A model generated the notes under the pieces. That model had not been told where the DNA came from. It ran no database searches and saw only the letters and a list, made by a program, of their open reading frames with translations. DNA of 64,000 nt from contig JBANAY010000003.1 in the NCBI GenBank assembly GCA_037952775.1, forward strand, positions 21,390,001-21,454,000. Direction: 5' to 3'. Shown one piece after another: positions 8,733 to 21,677 of this stretch. Each line of letters starts with the position of its first letter. The first letter of the stretch is position 1. Both the position numbers and the translations under genes were made by a program. Origin of the DNA: Clonostachys chloroleuca. Lineage: Eukaryota > Ascomycota > Sordariomycetes > Hypocreales > Bionectriaceae.

Positions 8733-11659
8733 TCAATCGACGGGCTGCTGCTTGAAAAACGACTTTCCGCGGAGCCACTTCCCATAAGCCTTGTACCTCT
8801 TCTTAGGGGCGTCCTCTTCGGCCACGGTGAGGGGATTCTCCGCAATCTTGATCAGCTCGGCGTACACGTCAATCTCCTCCTCCGTCCCCGTCACCAGGAG
8901 CCCCTGCGTGCTCCAGTCGCCCTCGATGTATTCGGTGTACTCGGACGAGTCAATGTCCGCGGGCGTGTCCGTCGACACGACAAGAGGGATCGTCTGCGGG
9001 TGGCGAACATATCGCTCATAGTCCTGCGCCTCCTGGTCCTGGACGGACGGGTTGAGCGAGTCGTGCACCGCCTTGGTGAAGGTCCACTGCTCCTCCTTGG
9101 TCTTCTCCTGCTGCGTCGGCTTGCCCTTGGCCTCCTCGATGGAGCTCAGGCCGTCCCTACCGCCCTGCGCCGCCTCCAGGTCCTTCTCCTGCGCCGGGTG
9201 CAGCCAGCGCTGCAGCGACATGCCCCTGGGACCGCCGTTCTGCCCGGGCGCAATCGACGCGGCGTCGTCGTCGGCGCCAGTGTTGTTGCCCGAGCCCGCG
9301 CTCAGCATGGTGACCTCCTTCTTCACCCGTTTCTTCTCGGTGTACATTTCGCCGTCCGTACGTACTCGGAACGGGCTGAGGTCGTACCGACCGTCCTGGG
9401 TGGATTTGAATGGAATGTATTTTATGGTAGAGTTCATCTTGAATGCGAACATTTTAGGGAAGGAGGATAGGGTAGCTGGTCGATAGTACTCGAGCCAATA
9501 ATCGTCAAAGAATTCAACAGGCTGCGATGCGGTCCCCCCTCTTAAAGGCACGAACGGGGGCAATTCTCGCTTTTCGAGGTGCTTTGGCGTGAACCAGTCA
9601 ATGTAGTGGCGCTTAGGCTTATCGGACCACTCCCTAGGGTCTGCGTGATGCAGATAGTAGTCTGTGACCAGGTCCCAGAGCATCGGCTGCCCCTGGGAGA
9701 AGATGTAGTTTCCCAGGAACAGGTTATAGGCCTCCTGTCGTTGGCTATCGAGGAAGGAGTTGTTATAATAACGTTTGAAGCTTTCAATCATGTCTCGAGA
9801 ATGGCTCGTCCACTGATTAATCTTTCGATATGTTTCCATGGTGTTCACCAGCTGAGAGCCACCGTACTGCACGGCAATGGTATCTCCGTGGTCATGCCAC
9901 ATGTGCGTAAAAAGATTCACGGCGTCTGTGTCGTACTCGACCGTGTTGTTCTCCAGGATGCCCAGAGCGTGGAGCTGGCGACCAAGAGCACGCTTCCCGA
10001 TGACAAACTGGGCCGCATTGGTTCGATCAAGGCAGTCGATGCAGTTGGTTCGAGCAATTCCATTCTGCGCCGACATGGGGCTTGTCCTGCCGTCTCCATT
10101 CTGGAAGAACCCGGTCGTGTTAAGAACGGATTCAGCAATGTCCTCGAGATTTCCAATGACATCGCCGCCTCTCACTTTCGACGCACGGCTCATATCCCAA
10201 GCCTTGTGAATAATCTTGCAATCCTTGGGCAGAAACTGGTTGAGATAGTTGATAGCATCTGTATATTCCTTGAGCAGCTTGGACTCGCGAGGTTGCCGCT
10301 CTTTGGCTTTGATAAGATTGACGACGTATATAGGCCCTCCGTACCTCTCAAACAGGTTGTCGAAATGGGTAGCAGCGGCAGAAAAAAGGGGTCGATCAGA
10401 TTCAGCTCAATGGGCGGTTTAGGGGTAACGCCTGTGTTATCTTGAGACCAGTATAGAGGTATACTCCCACGATGCTGCACGTACGACGTGTATTGAGGAC
10501 TGCAGTATAGTCGAGGGCCGGGAGAATGGAATGATGTCGTCAGGGACTCGGCGACAATCTGTTCCGTCTCAACATCGTTCGCAACGTAGCCGAGGTCATT
10601 TGCTCCTCTCTTGAGAAAGCGCGCTCCAGCAAAGTATCGAGAACGCCTGGCAATAACTGTAATATGCGCCGTCCTTCCGTAAATTGAAAGCGCCGCCTGG
10701 TCAATGTACCCATGGATGATGGGACGACACCAATCATACGGATCTCTAAGAGCTTCCGCAGCCGGCTGGAGAAGATAATCGTTCCAGACAAACATGGAGT
10801 TGCAGTCCTCCTCATTGATGGTCAACATGCCCTTGCCCAGAGCGTTTCGTTCTCGTGTAATGTTGTGCTGCAGGGTATGGGTTATGTCGTAAGAATAGCT
10901 ATAATAAAACGATCGAGTCAAGTCGAGGTTGTTGAGGATACCCAGAAACCGCTGCTCCTCCGAATTCTTCCCGTCCGGCTTGAACTTGGCCGGCGTCAGC
11001 GGAACAAGCTCCGTGCCCTCGATCTGATACACATAGTGGCCGCCAATCATGGCCACCGTGCTCTTCTTGGTGATGAGCAACATGTAGTATGGCCCGGTGA
11101 ACTTGATGAATCCAAGCAGACCCCAGGTGGTACAACGGAGCTTTATGCCGCCCGTGCCCTTGTTCCCGTCGTCGATGGTGTCGAGCAGCTGGCTCATCTG
11201 CTTCAGGCTGTACACAATCTTATCGTCGGTCATGTTCAACTCGGCGCCCGCGGTAGTGCGGTCGATCTTGAGAATCCTGTACCACTTCTCGCTCACGTCG
11301 ACCCCGACAATATAATACCGGCTAGCGGTCTCGTACAAACTGAACTTGTGCATCTTGTAGCTCAGCCGATCCGGGGTCTTGTCGTCGAAGGCGGCGCCAA
11401 CAGTGGCAGGAGTTCGGAGGGCCGAGTCGGGGCTGGACGTCCGGATGAAGGGCTTTGCGACAGAAGGCTCGTCGTCGTTGTCCTCCTCGTTCAGCCTCCC
11501 GGGGCCGTTGGCAGCATCGGACTGCGCTGGGCTGGCGGCATTGTTGTTCTGCAGCATCGGGAAGACGCGGTCTTCTTTGGGCGTCTCGGGGCCGCTCTTG
11601 GCTGCGATCTCGCTCGCGGAGGAGCTCGCAGGCTCTTTGGTCGTTGTTGAGTCCGCCAT
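8733..11659 (-). CDS. FIG4: Polyphosphoinositide phosphatase FIG4 (SAC domain), one-base frame break
   Basis: FIG4 is the PI(3,5)P2 5-phosphatase of the Fab1/PIKfyve-Vac14 complex on vacuole and endosome membranes. The N-terminal part carries the SAC N-lobe (YYIVGVDVSEKWYRILKIDR, LLGFIKFTGPYYMLLITKK, YYSYSYDITHTLQ). The catalytic CX5RT loop appears as NCIDCLDRTNAAQF at about residue 540, and the long Fig4-type tail ends in WLRGKSFFKQQPVD. The frame shifts at an A6 run on the plus strand (10382-10387): PIELNLIDPFF must continue as SAAATHFDNLFERYGG, which needs one more T on the coding strand. With that base the single-exon protein is 975 aa, a normal Fig4 length. No intron would repair the frame. 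Start ATG 11659 is followed by a Ser/Thr/Glu-rich leader. I read the break as a sequencing error. Confidence 0.92.
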
Positions 11660-12550
11660 CTCGGCTGGACGTTGGTTGGCTAACGTCGGGGCGCCCAGGT
11701 CATGGCGGCAATGTAGGATCTATTGGTCGATGGTTTGTACGGAGGGTGGGTAAATGGCCGTGAGTTGGTGATGGCGGAGCGTTCGTCAGGCTCGTTGCCA
11801 ATAATATTATCTCGCAACAGACCAGCCACTAAGCTTGAGTCTCGGCTCGTGACTCGGATCCCGGGGCCCAGGTCGCAGCTAGGGGGCAAGGCGTATGGAT
11901 ATATGGATGTAGATGTGGTTGTCGAAGCTGGGCAGGACTGCTCTGCAGCTATCCAATAACCTGTAATAGCACGTCGCCGAAACGGTATGACGTCCTTTGT
12001 TAGAGGGATCGATGGTGGGGCCTTCCCATGCAGTAGCGCCGCTGTACCCAGCCATCAGTCAGTTACTGACAGTAGCAGATATATATGGCAATCAACACAT
12101 CAATTTGAATCGTCAAGCATTCAATAGCTAGGATGTGCTGTTTCTTAGTTTGTCCATCGTCATGTGTACCTCGAGCGGAAGACTGGCTCCCGCGGTGCAG
12201 TCACACTCATCGGCCATAACCACCCAACCCAGTCACAAGACTCGGCTTCGAGTCAGATCATGCCTCCATTAGATTTCACCCTCACTATTCCAACCGCTAG
12301 ACAGATAGATCCGGTCTGTAAAAGCTCACTTCATTTCATTCGGAAACTGGACCACAAATCGAAAGCCATCTACAAAGGGTCTATCATTATGTACAGTTCT
12401 GCCTGCCGCGGACACCTTTGGCTGACCTCGCCCCCTCTTTACTAATTAACGCCCATCCTCGTGTAGATAGTTATACAAGGCCACGCCGATTCTGATCAGC
12501 TTGGCCCTCTACCAAAGCCTGCCAAATTTAACCCAATAACACACTTCTGT
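11660..12550. other. Intergenic region FIG4 5' side to GEA 3' end
   Basis: About 890 bases containing the FIG4 promoter and the GEA terminator. Short open frames have no coding character, and no RNA gene is recognised. Confidence 0.55.
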
Positions 12551-15500
12551 CTAATAAGCACCCCCTTTCCATTCCGCCCTCCTTTTGCTTTCTACTCTAT
12601 GCGTCAGCCTCGACTTCTTCGACTTTCCCCCCTCTGCGCTGCCCTCTGCAGCTCGCTCCGCATCATCGCCTTCTTGCTCATCCAGCGGCTTGGACTCCAC
12701 CTTGACATCTGCCTTGGGCTTCTCCGTCTGCACTTCTGGTTCCTCTGGTTCCTCTGGCCCCTCCGGCTCGAGTGCCAGGTCGGTGCGGAGGTCGGGGATG
12801 AAGCGGTCGATTCGCTTCCAAGTCTCCACCCACAACTCCTTCTTGGATGGATCCTCTCTGGGCGAAACCAGATATCCGCTACTTGACATGAACAAGACAA
12901 CGTTCTTCAGGTTTTCACGCCCTGCCTCCTCCTATAATTATGTTGATTAGTACTCGGTTTTCGACACACTATCAACGCTGTGGGGGAACTTACCAAACTA
13001 TCACCCTGCCCGCTGTTCATCAGGCGATCCATAATGTCTATGATCTCAACCCAGAGATCAAGCATGCCGTCCCACTCAGACAAAAGGACCAGATACTGCA
13101 AGAATACCTTGCAGAGAAGCGAGGAAACCTGCACTCGCATCTCGCTCATGCCATCGCGGTCGGTCGAGAAGACCTCGGGCTTCAGTAGCCGGTGAATCAG
13201 AGGGAACAAGACTTGTCCAAAGATAGCAGTCCATTGATTCGGGTCGCTGGATGTGAGGTCTGGGGATAACAAAGAGCGCTGCAAGCCTGAGAAGGCAAGG
13301 TGGCGGACCTCACGGCAGGGGTTGATGCACTGAGTCGTCAGAGACTGGAAGAATGGCAGCCAGTATGCCGACCATGCTGCAACGGGATTAGTAAGTGGCT
13401 TGAGCTAAAATTCAGTGGTTTGCTGAGATATGACACGAAATACCTTCACTGCTCTCGAGCTGTGACTGTTGCATCAACTGCGGAATACGAGCACTGACGG
13501 CCTGCAGAATAACCACGGCTTTACAACCTCGAGCAATAGTCTCATCGTCCCTGGAAATGGGTTTATTTGTTAGCAAGTTGTATAGTTTATTGGTCGTCTC
13601 ATCGAGCACTCACTTGGGTTGAACCTGTCGCTCTTGCTGGCGTTGCTTCGGCCTTGGCTCAGCATGGACAAGAGGATTCGCCGCTGTGGCATAATCATTC
13701 AACAAGGAGATAGCCGCTTCATAATTATCAGCCATGATCGCAGGAGGATTTCCAGTCGAGCCCTTCTCCAAAACGTTGAAAACAAGGGGAGAAGACTCGC
13801 GGTTCCGGGCAAGGATGCGGAGAATGGCCCAAAAGTCTGGAGATGTCATAATCTCGCTCCTCAGCGGTCCTGGCTGCTCGATACAGGCCGAAAGACCAGC
13901 CAGGGTGAGGGCTGCTCCCTTGGCAAGCGTAGCATGCGGGAGTCCAGAAATATTATGCAGCAGATAGGGTACATTCGCGAAATCATAATCCTATATCAAA
14001 CGTTAGCTTCTACCTTCCCTCAACCTCATGATCGTAAAGACGTACATAGCTGGACTTGAGGATGCTCAGAGAGTAGAACGTAGCTCGAGACACAGTGATA
14101 GCATGCCACTGGCTCGAGTCACGAAGAATACCCTGCAGGACATCAAAGACTTGCTTTCCAAAGGCCTCGACAGCAGCTCCGCTCTTCAGCGCGAGCCTTG
14201 TAGAGACCTCTAGAAGGAAGTTGACGGAGGGATCATACTCCAAGGGCTGCTGGCCCGCTTCGTGACCATTGATAGGAGCAGGCTGGGGAATGTTCTCATG
14301 CTTCACACTAATCACAGTGTTGTTGTTATCCTCAGGTAGCTGTTCAAGGAGTGCTTCAACCAGCAATTTGGCGGATTCCAACGGAAGATTTCTGCATAAT
14401 TTGTTAGACTAGGCGAACAATCTCAAAACCTGAACAGGGACAGCACTTACGAGACATTCTGGAACACCTTCTCAATATGACAGGACTTGATGCAGTCAAC
14501 TGTGCAGAGTGTGCTCTCAAGCTCCTCATCCGAAGGTTCAGGAGGGTCATCTGCGGCATAACTCGAAATATAAGACGTGAAAGCAGAAAAGAAGCCAGTT
14601 TCCTGTGCCCTATTCGCCCTATCGATCACTTGAGAGGGTGTTTGTAAAGGAATGGGTGGAATGGGCAGGTCCGGGAGGTCTGGCGACGAAAACTGCGGCG
14701 TCAGAGAGTTGGAAAAGAGATTCAGCCATATGCGAATGATCTGAGGTTGTGAATGTTAGCAAGCTAAGACAAGCTGTGGGCACAGATAGGATGGCCATTT
14801 CTTACATGTTTCCAACTACTGCGGATGAGGTTCTCGCTTCCAGTAAGGACCCTGAACAGGACAAGGGTAGCAAGTTGCGCTCTGAAGTCCCGGCCGAGCT
14901 TCACCGCCAGCTCGCTAACCATGACGCTGCCGTCTCCAGCCTGGACCTCAGTGTTCAGAGAAGTGTTGTAACGGAAATCGTTGGAGAGAGTGGTCATATG
15001 ACTGAGGCAGAAAACGATCTGGTCGAGAGCCTCGGTGTTGTTATACTTGATAGCGATGCGAGCGCACTCGTCAAAGCCGCTGACAATCCGTGCAAAGACG
15101 GCATCGTCAGTAGCGGACATGAACACGTAGGAGAGAGTGGAAACAATTGGCTTCCAAGTCGCATTAAACATGTCTGCGTCATAAATATTGGTGTCACAAA
15201 GAACCAGATCCTCGGTTAACTCGGCCTTCAGTAACAGTTCACGCCAGGCATAGTCAAATGCGTGCTTGTTGTCATGCTCGTCAGGCAGAATGATCTCGTT
15301 CGATTTGATCGAGTTGTAGATGTCTTGCAAGAAGCTAGGCGCGAAGTCCTTGCCGTCGTTTTGTCCCCGCAGGTTTCGCGAGAAGTCCTCATATGTCATT
15401 CTCTTGTTGTCCTTGAGTCTGGGGCTGTGCTGATCCGTATTGAGGATGATGATGGCATACGTCAGGATGAAGACTGAATCCTTGTGGGCCACTTCATCAG

Positions 15501-17805
15501 GGTCATCGCCAGCCATGTACTTCTCCGAGAACGCCTCAACGATGACTGCAATCAGAGGAGCCTCTCCGGGGAGACGGAAGCTCTCAAGGAGAAGTCGCAA
15601 GGCATCATCAACACGCTTGCCAGAGAAGTTGAACTGGTCCAAGAAGGCTTCCAGGTATGCCCCGTTACCCTTCTTAGACAGGAAGTCACCCAAGACCGCT
15701 TTGGAGACACGAGAAGTTCCGTGAAGGAATTTTGCAACTTCTTTAGCGTCATTGGGGTCCTTGATAATACCCTGTGCTTCCAGATATGCCAGTCCTCCTC
15801 GTGGTTTCTCGTTGAACTTTTGCACACCCTTAATGATGACACCCTTCTTCCGTCGCTGCTCCCGCAGAAAAGCAGGGTCAGGGTAACCCTCGCTCGTCTT
15901 CTTTTCATCATCAAGCCTCTCAGCAAGAAATTGAATGTATCGCAGAAGGGCATCGAGGCACAGAGGGGGCACACTGGTGGTGCTCCAAGTAGCAGAATCA
16001 GGTAGAGCATTACGTGCGAGCAGTCCAATCATGTCCTCGCACAAATCGGACCTGTCCACGTCACAGTCGTAGTTCACAAACAACTCGGTGATAAAATTTG
16101 GCATCCTGCAGAGAACTCCGATACTCTCGACCATGGCCTGGCGAGCATCTGGTTTGCGAAGACCACCTTCCAAGCCGAGTTGTCGACGATCTTGAACTGG
16201 CACGGGTGTCGCCCGCCCGCTTCCCGCAGGCCTGGGTGCTTGGGGAATACCAGCATACAGAGAGGGGTCGATTCCAGGTTCGCGTGGGATCTCAACAGAT
16301 GGGTGTAGGCAGGCCACAACGTACGCTAAGAAGAGCTCCTGTTGTAGCTTGAGGACCCCCCTGCAGGTTGCCAGCAGGGTTCCAGCAACAATCAACGATT
16401 CCTGTAAGATAGCCATATTATCGGACCTCACAAGTTGGAACAAATAACAGCACAATCGATCCTCCGCGATAGTCGCCAGCGCCGGGTGGCGAGCAATGAA
16501 GGGTCCCGAAACTTCCAGTGCGACATGAATGATGCGCATGGCCATGACGCGCATGGTGTCGGTATGTTGAGGATTATGAGGATCCAGGAAGTTAACGAGG
16601 ACTCTAAATAGCTCTCGGACCGAAGGTAGGGAGTATGGCTTGAGATCCAGGGACTCTGTTTCTTCAGTTTCCAACTGGTTGTCGATCTTTGACTCGCCTC
16701 CTTCTTCGGCTTCAGTCTCGCCTTCCTCGCTTGACTTCTTCTCTTCTCGTTCAGACTCGGAGCTCTTTGTGCCCTGTGATTCGGAGTCGAGAGGTGCCAC
16801 AGCCTTTTCGGGTTTCGCATCCATCCGTACGCTGTCCAGATCGTCCTGCGTCTGCTGATCCAAGGTTTCGGGTTCGGATCCAGCCTCGACCTCCAAATGT
16901 TTGATATCCTCGAAGATGATCTGGCACATCCGGACCATGGCTGCTTCAGCCGTGCGCCGCAACACTGGGGAAAACCGTGGCTGGGAACAGATGGCCAGCC
17001 CCCGACCCATCATATCACAGACACTCTCGTCGCTCAAGATGTCGCCTCCGGGACCGGACATCATATCCTCCATAAGGTTGAGAATCATCAGCAGCACCAC
17101 TTCGGCCTGTCCTGAATCGCTTATATCGAACTGGCAGTGTGTGACGGCCGCAGAGAGCGACTGCATCGCATGGGCGAATCGTGGGGACTCGGGGCAAATG
17201 AAACCGTATGCGAGGAACTTTCTGAGAGCTCCGAGGGCGAGGATCGTGATCGGTGCAGCGGTTCCCTTTGCCTGGATGACATTCAGGAATGGCGACAGAA
17301 GAGACGGTGCGTCGAAGGACTTGATGTCTGGTCGCCCACGTTAGCAGCTCGCCCAAGCGGCAGCAGATGATGGAGTCCGAATCTTACCCTTGATTCCAGC
17401 GATTTCATGCCTCAGCTTGCCAAACCCTGCGATCAGGGGATTGTCCTGCATGCTCTTCCCCTTTTGTCCCCTTAGCCCCCATCGGCTCGTCCCCAAACCA
17501 TCCGGATTTCCATCGATGGACAGGGCTGGGCTCTTGGCCCGACCGCGCGGGCTCGGGCTGGGTGGCCCTAGGTTTATGGAGTTCGGATTGCCTCCCAGGA
17601 TGGCCGAGACGGAGGAGTGCTGAGAGCGTGCATGCTTCTGGATGGCCGATGTGATGGAGATGCACTCGGAGATGACCAAGGAGATTGGGTCTACAGCGAC
17701 AGACACGGGGCGACTTCGATACTGCATGCGCGGGGCGTCGCCGCGCTGCTCAATGATTTGCGAGCCCTCCATCGGATTCAAGGAAACGGAAGCATCGCGA
17801 TTCAT
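12551..17805 (-). CDS. GEA2: Arf guanine nucleotide exchange factor of the GEA1/2-GBF1 class (Sec7 domain)
   Basis: The protein activates Arf GTPases at the early Golgi for COPI coat assembly. Eight exons on the minus strand: 17805..17388, 17327..14806, 14740..14451, 14391..14046, 13990..13614, 13550..13444, 13376..12994 and 12931..12551. All phases close and the protein is 1607 aa. Order: N-terminal DCB region (SLVISECISITSAIQKH), an acidic linker rich in Glu/Ser, HUS-like segment (LFRVLVNFLDPHNPQHTDTM), Sec7 domain at about residues 627-818, then long HDS helices to a charged tail. The Sec7 glutamic finger is present in FRLPGEAPLIAVI (Glu about 728), followed by ILNTDQHSPRLKDNKRMT. The insert FNEKPRGGLAYLEAQGII before the Sec7 core is the GEA/GBF1 form, not BIG/Sec7p. 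Whether it is the GEA1 or GEA2 equivalent cannot be told, as filamentous fungi usually have one. Confidence 0.93.
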
Positions 17806-18936
17806 GATCTTGGATAATCTGGAGAAGCGGGAAGACGGGGGAGGAAGTGTTAGCCTTGCCTGCCACGGTAAGCAGCCGCGCTTGGTAGTGCAACCCACCG
17901 AACAGATGTAAAAACGAGGGCCGACCCAACATGCACCCGTCAGACGTTACCGAGGCGTTGAGGAGTGGCAACAATGACTCTTAGAAAAGAAAAGCCAGAT
18001 CTGCCAGAGAAGTTCGTACGAGTTTCTTGGTTAGCAATAGCCCAGCACCCCGTAGTTACTGCTAGGGGAGCTTCAACGGTGTCGTCGATGAATGCCTGTG
18101 ATTGGCCGGTGGGGGCTCGAGCTTACTGGGGCCACAGTTACAACTCGGCTGGTGTGGATTGACAGCAGGTGGCCTGTAATGTGTCCCGGCGGGCCTCCAG
18201 GAGACACCTGCAGTAGCCCTTCAACCACCGACCACCGGCATTACGTCGATCAGTTGCTGTCTGTGTCTTTCCACCAATCGCCCCAATACAGTTCGGCAGC
18301 ACATTTCAACATGTGTTCGTGGATTGCTCATATCAGACTGTATCACCAACGGTAGAGACCTATAACTTACCTATTATACCCAACAGCCAATGTCCGGGCG
18401 TATAATATTCTATTACCTACAATTTCCATTGCTTGAACCCCTGCCGAAATGACCACTTCAAGAGTTCCTAACCTATACTGCTTCATATTTACAGCAATCG
18501 CGACCACATTCAATTATCATTCCCTTTCCTCTATCTCTGGCGTATATTTAGACTACAATTCGATTTGTGGTAGGATAATATTGTTCTGTAGTCGCTAATT
18601 TAAATGTCGGAACGCAAATTTACTGTCCGGCACACTTACATGGATACACACTCACAACGGATGTAGAGCCAACCATGACTTGATACATTACAACCTCTTC
18701 CTTGTCAAACTTCAATACCATGCCGTGAAACGGAACGTGCTAGAGAAATTGTCATGCAAAGCGGCCACGGAGAAAACACCATTCATAATAATGTAGACAG
18801 GCTGCAATAGTGCCCAGATAATTGTAATGATAATAGTACAGCAAAGACAAACAGCGTAAAAAACTCAGGCTTGTCACGATGTCCATAACAAGACCACCTC
18901 TAACCCGGTTTAAAAACTCTTAACAATATAACGCCT
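17806..18936. other. Intergenic region GEA promoter / ANP1 3' side
   Basis: About 1.1 kb. The part next to GEA should hold its promoter and leader. The part from 18360 to 18930 is AT-rich and carries no recognisable gene; it is presumably ANP1 3' UTR and spacer. Confidence 0.55.
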
Positions 18937-20861
18937 TTATTCTGCCAGTCGCTTCTTTTCGGAATTGCCTGCCACGGCATTGTCATCCTTGGCTTCCGCT
19001 TGAGCCAATTTTTCCTGCTTGGGCTTGGGCTTCTGTCGACTGGGCTTGGGCTTTTCCCGATTTTCCCTGGGCTTCTCCTCATCAACCTCAGACTGCTCTT
19101 GCTTGGCCTTTGATTTGCCCTTGCTGGTTGCAGGCTTCTCGTCATCGACCTCAGATTCCTCCTGTTTGGCCCGTGACTTCTCCTGCTTGGCTTTCGGTTT
19201 GCCCTGATTGGTTGTGGCTTTCTCGTCTTGGGCAGCCGGCTTCTCTTTGTTAGGGTTTTGCTTTAGTTGAGCGACCTTTGCTTTCTCCTCCTTGACCCGT
19301 CTCTTCTCCTCTTCGGCTGCTTTCTCTTTCAGTTCCTTCAGCTCCTGTTTGTCTTGCTCCCAAGTGTCAGCGCCATCACCGAACTGCTCCTTCAGTTTCG
19401 CTGCCTTGACCTTCTTCTCTTCCTCCTCCTTTTCCCGCGCGATCCGCTCCTGTTCCATCTCCTAGGGACGACAGTTAGTATGCTGACTGAGGCGGTCGAT
19501 GTGATAGTTCGAACACTTACTTCCATATGCTTGATATCATCAACGCTGGGCTCGTAAAGATGCCAAATCACGTAGTGAGGAAGGCCTACGACAGAATACT
19601 TCATGCGCTTGGCCATCTGAAAATGAATTAGTATATTTTCGAATCTTATATGGTTATGAGGCACGCACCTTTCCGAAACCCTCAGTTTCGGCATGCTTCT
19701 GGAAGCTGAAGGCGGGGAAATGGACGCCAGTTCGGAAGACCTTGGCCTTGGCAAGAATACTGACACCGCCGACGCCGTCAATCTCCATTTCCATGTCTGG
19801 GTCGCCGTAGGGGTCTCGAAGGTAGGCCAAATGTGGTCGCCATGTGGCGTATTCGGCGTAGCCCTCGACGATGACGGCATCTTCATCCAAGGTGTCTGCA
19901 AGCGCGAGGGCGGTCTCGGATTCTTGCCATGAGTTTAAATCATACGGCTGTTCACCACCAAGCCAATCGGGAAGGGGTCGCCAGACATCTGCGAAATTGT
20001 TAGTTCTACAGGTTCGTCGGAGGTATAGAGGAAATACGTGCTTGGAACAATGACATCCTTGTTGTGTCGCATGAGATCCTCCAAAATCGTAAACGGCGCG
20101 GTCTCGACATCCACATCTCGCCAATACACCCATGAATGGTAAGGACGAAGGGCAGCGCTCAGAAGCCAGTTCCGGGCTTTGGCCATCAGCTTTCTTCGGC
20201 TCGCCTGCGCGGCGAATCCGTGACGACTTTCGACATCCTGATTGACCTCTTGACCGAAGTCTTTCTCGATGATGGAGATCTCGCCGTATGGTTGTTTCGG
20301 ATCAGGGTCCGCCTGGATCTGTTCTAGGTTGTCTGACAGAACTTCGAGGGTTCGGTCTTTCGAATCTGACACGAGGAAGGCGAGATCGATGAGGTGGTGC
20401 GGGTATGTAAAGTTTCGTAGGTGGGAGAAGAACATTGAAAGATGTGGTTCAGCGTCGCGCAGTGGAACGCACAAGAGGATACGCTCTTCGCGCTCCCATC
20501 CCCGTGCTGTGCCTTGCACATTTGTTAAATCGTAGTATCGCACCGTCTCCAGCTCAAGTTCTGACGATGCGCCGAGTAGGCCCAGCGACAGTACCGAGGC
20601 GAAAGCACTCTTGGGCCAAACCCATAATGTAATTAGAACCACGACAAAGAATACGATGCCGAGTCGAACGAATAATCGCTTGCGCTGTCGTTGTGCTGCG
20701 ATGGATGTGCGAGGTTGAAAGCTGGTAGGAGAACCAGGTTAGCGACAATTGATGCAGGGAAACAGCTATCGGCCGGAGGCAAACCTGTGTGGAGAAAGGT
20801 CAAAGGTCTTTTCACGCGGATATCCATTGGAAAAACCGCTCGCTTGATGCCGGGGCATCAT
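18937..20861 (-). CDS. ANP1: Mannan polymerase subunit of the Anp1/Mnn9/Van1 family with a long charged C-terminal tail
   Basis: The family (GT62) extends the alpha-1,6-mannan backbone of N-glycans in the cis-Golgi. Exons (minus): 20861..20785, 20721..20042, 19988..19669, 19616..19521 and 19461..18937; 565 aa. A type II anchor is visible at about residues 45-62 (LGIVFFVVVLITLWVW) after a basic cytosolic tail. The glycosyltransferase core has the DxD motif in VYWRDVDVETAP and the hallmark VPNVWRPLPDWLGG. Intron 2 uses a GC donor (GCACGT): only that cut joins VP to NVWRPLP, whereas the GT four bases further on breaks the frame. The last exon codes about 175 residues, mostly Lys, Glu, Gln and Ser, with internally repeated SEVDDEKP/SEVDEEKP and KGKSKAKQE blocks. 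Yeast Anp1 also has a charged tail, so Anp1 is favoured over Mnn9. Two ATGs lie in tandem at 20861 and 20858. Confidence 0.9.
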
Positions 20862-21540
20862 CTTGAGGGCTGAAGGAAATACATAAAGAGGTTCCGCGTC
20901 GATGGTTGAACCCCTGACAGTCGCAAGCGACGGGTGTCTCTGGACAGTTTTCCAGAAGTCCAGGCTCTTGCAGCAGAAGACCGATAATTAATGCGAGCTT
21001 AGTGCCCCAAAGCTTGGCAAGATCAAAACACCATTGACGGTGGAACCGCCTACAAAACGCGAGCTGGGATAGGAAGGGTGGTTGATTAATTGTAGGCTTT
21101 TACACGAGGATTCTGTCCAGGTAAATGTTGCGACGACGGATGGATCTTTTGATTGCCCGACTGCCGGCGGCCTGTCAATTAGCACCTGCCCTCTGTATTT
21201 GATACGTAGCACCTCTAATGACGCCTGTCTCCTTTTGTCTTCATGTAAGGAGGGGCCATAATTCCCATACCAACAGACCCCATCCATCCCACTTAATAAT
21301 CACGGCCTCGACTCCTAATTGTATTTTTAGAGATCTCGCTGTGTTTCATGATCAAGATTTCCACGTCGACCACTGATATTGGGATTGGCTGCTTCACAGA
21401 CGGCCAACAGTCACGTAATTCAGAGTTCAAACGAGGCTTGGGTGACTTGCTGCGTCGGAACTGGATTGAGTTGCTGGCATAGAGCCACGGCATAGCGGCT
21501 TCATAATTGCTACTTCAAGGTGGCTTGTACTACGGGATTA
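20862..21540. other. Intergenic region ANP1 promoter to snoRNA host 3' end
   Basis: About 680 bases with no coding character. The ANP1 promoter lies at the low-coordinate side. A further GTAAGC donor on the minus strand near 21570 suggests the snoRNA host transcript may run on into this region, but I find no clear C/D pair here. Confidence 0.45.
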
Positions 21541-21677
21541 CGTCTACGTCTGAATATAGGCTTGCGCTTACGCTGAGGTGTCCCTGTGACTTTCTAATTG
21601 TTAGTCGTTGGCTCGACAAAAAAGCGCAAGTAGATGCAAGAAAATAAAATAAAAATAGTGCTGAAGGTCAGACAAGC

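Noticed and set aside
9579..10445. 288-codon plus-strand open frame
   Set aside because: It is antisense to FIG4 and is a shadow of the conserved frame.
10712..11650. 312-codon plus-strand open frame
   Set aside because: Antisense to the FIG4 N-lobe; the conserved SAC domain lies on the other strand.
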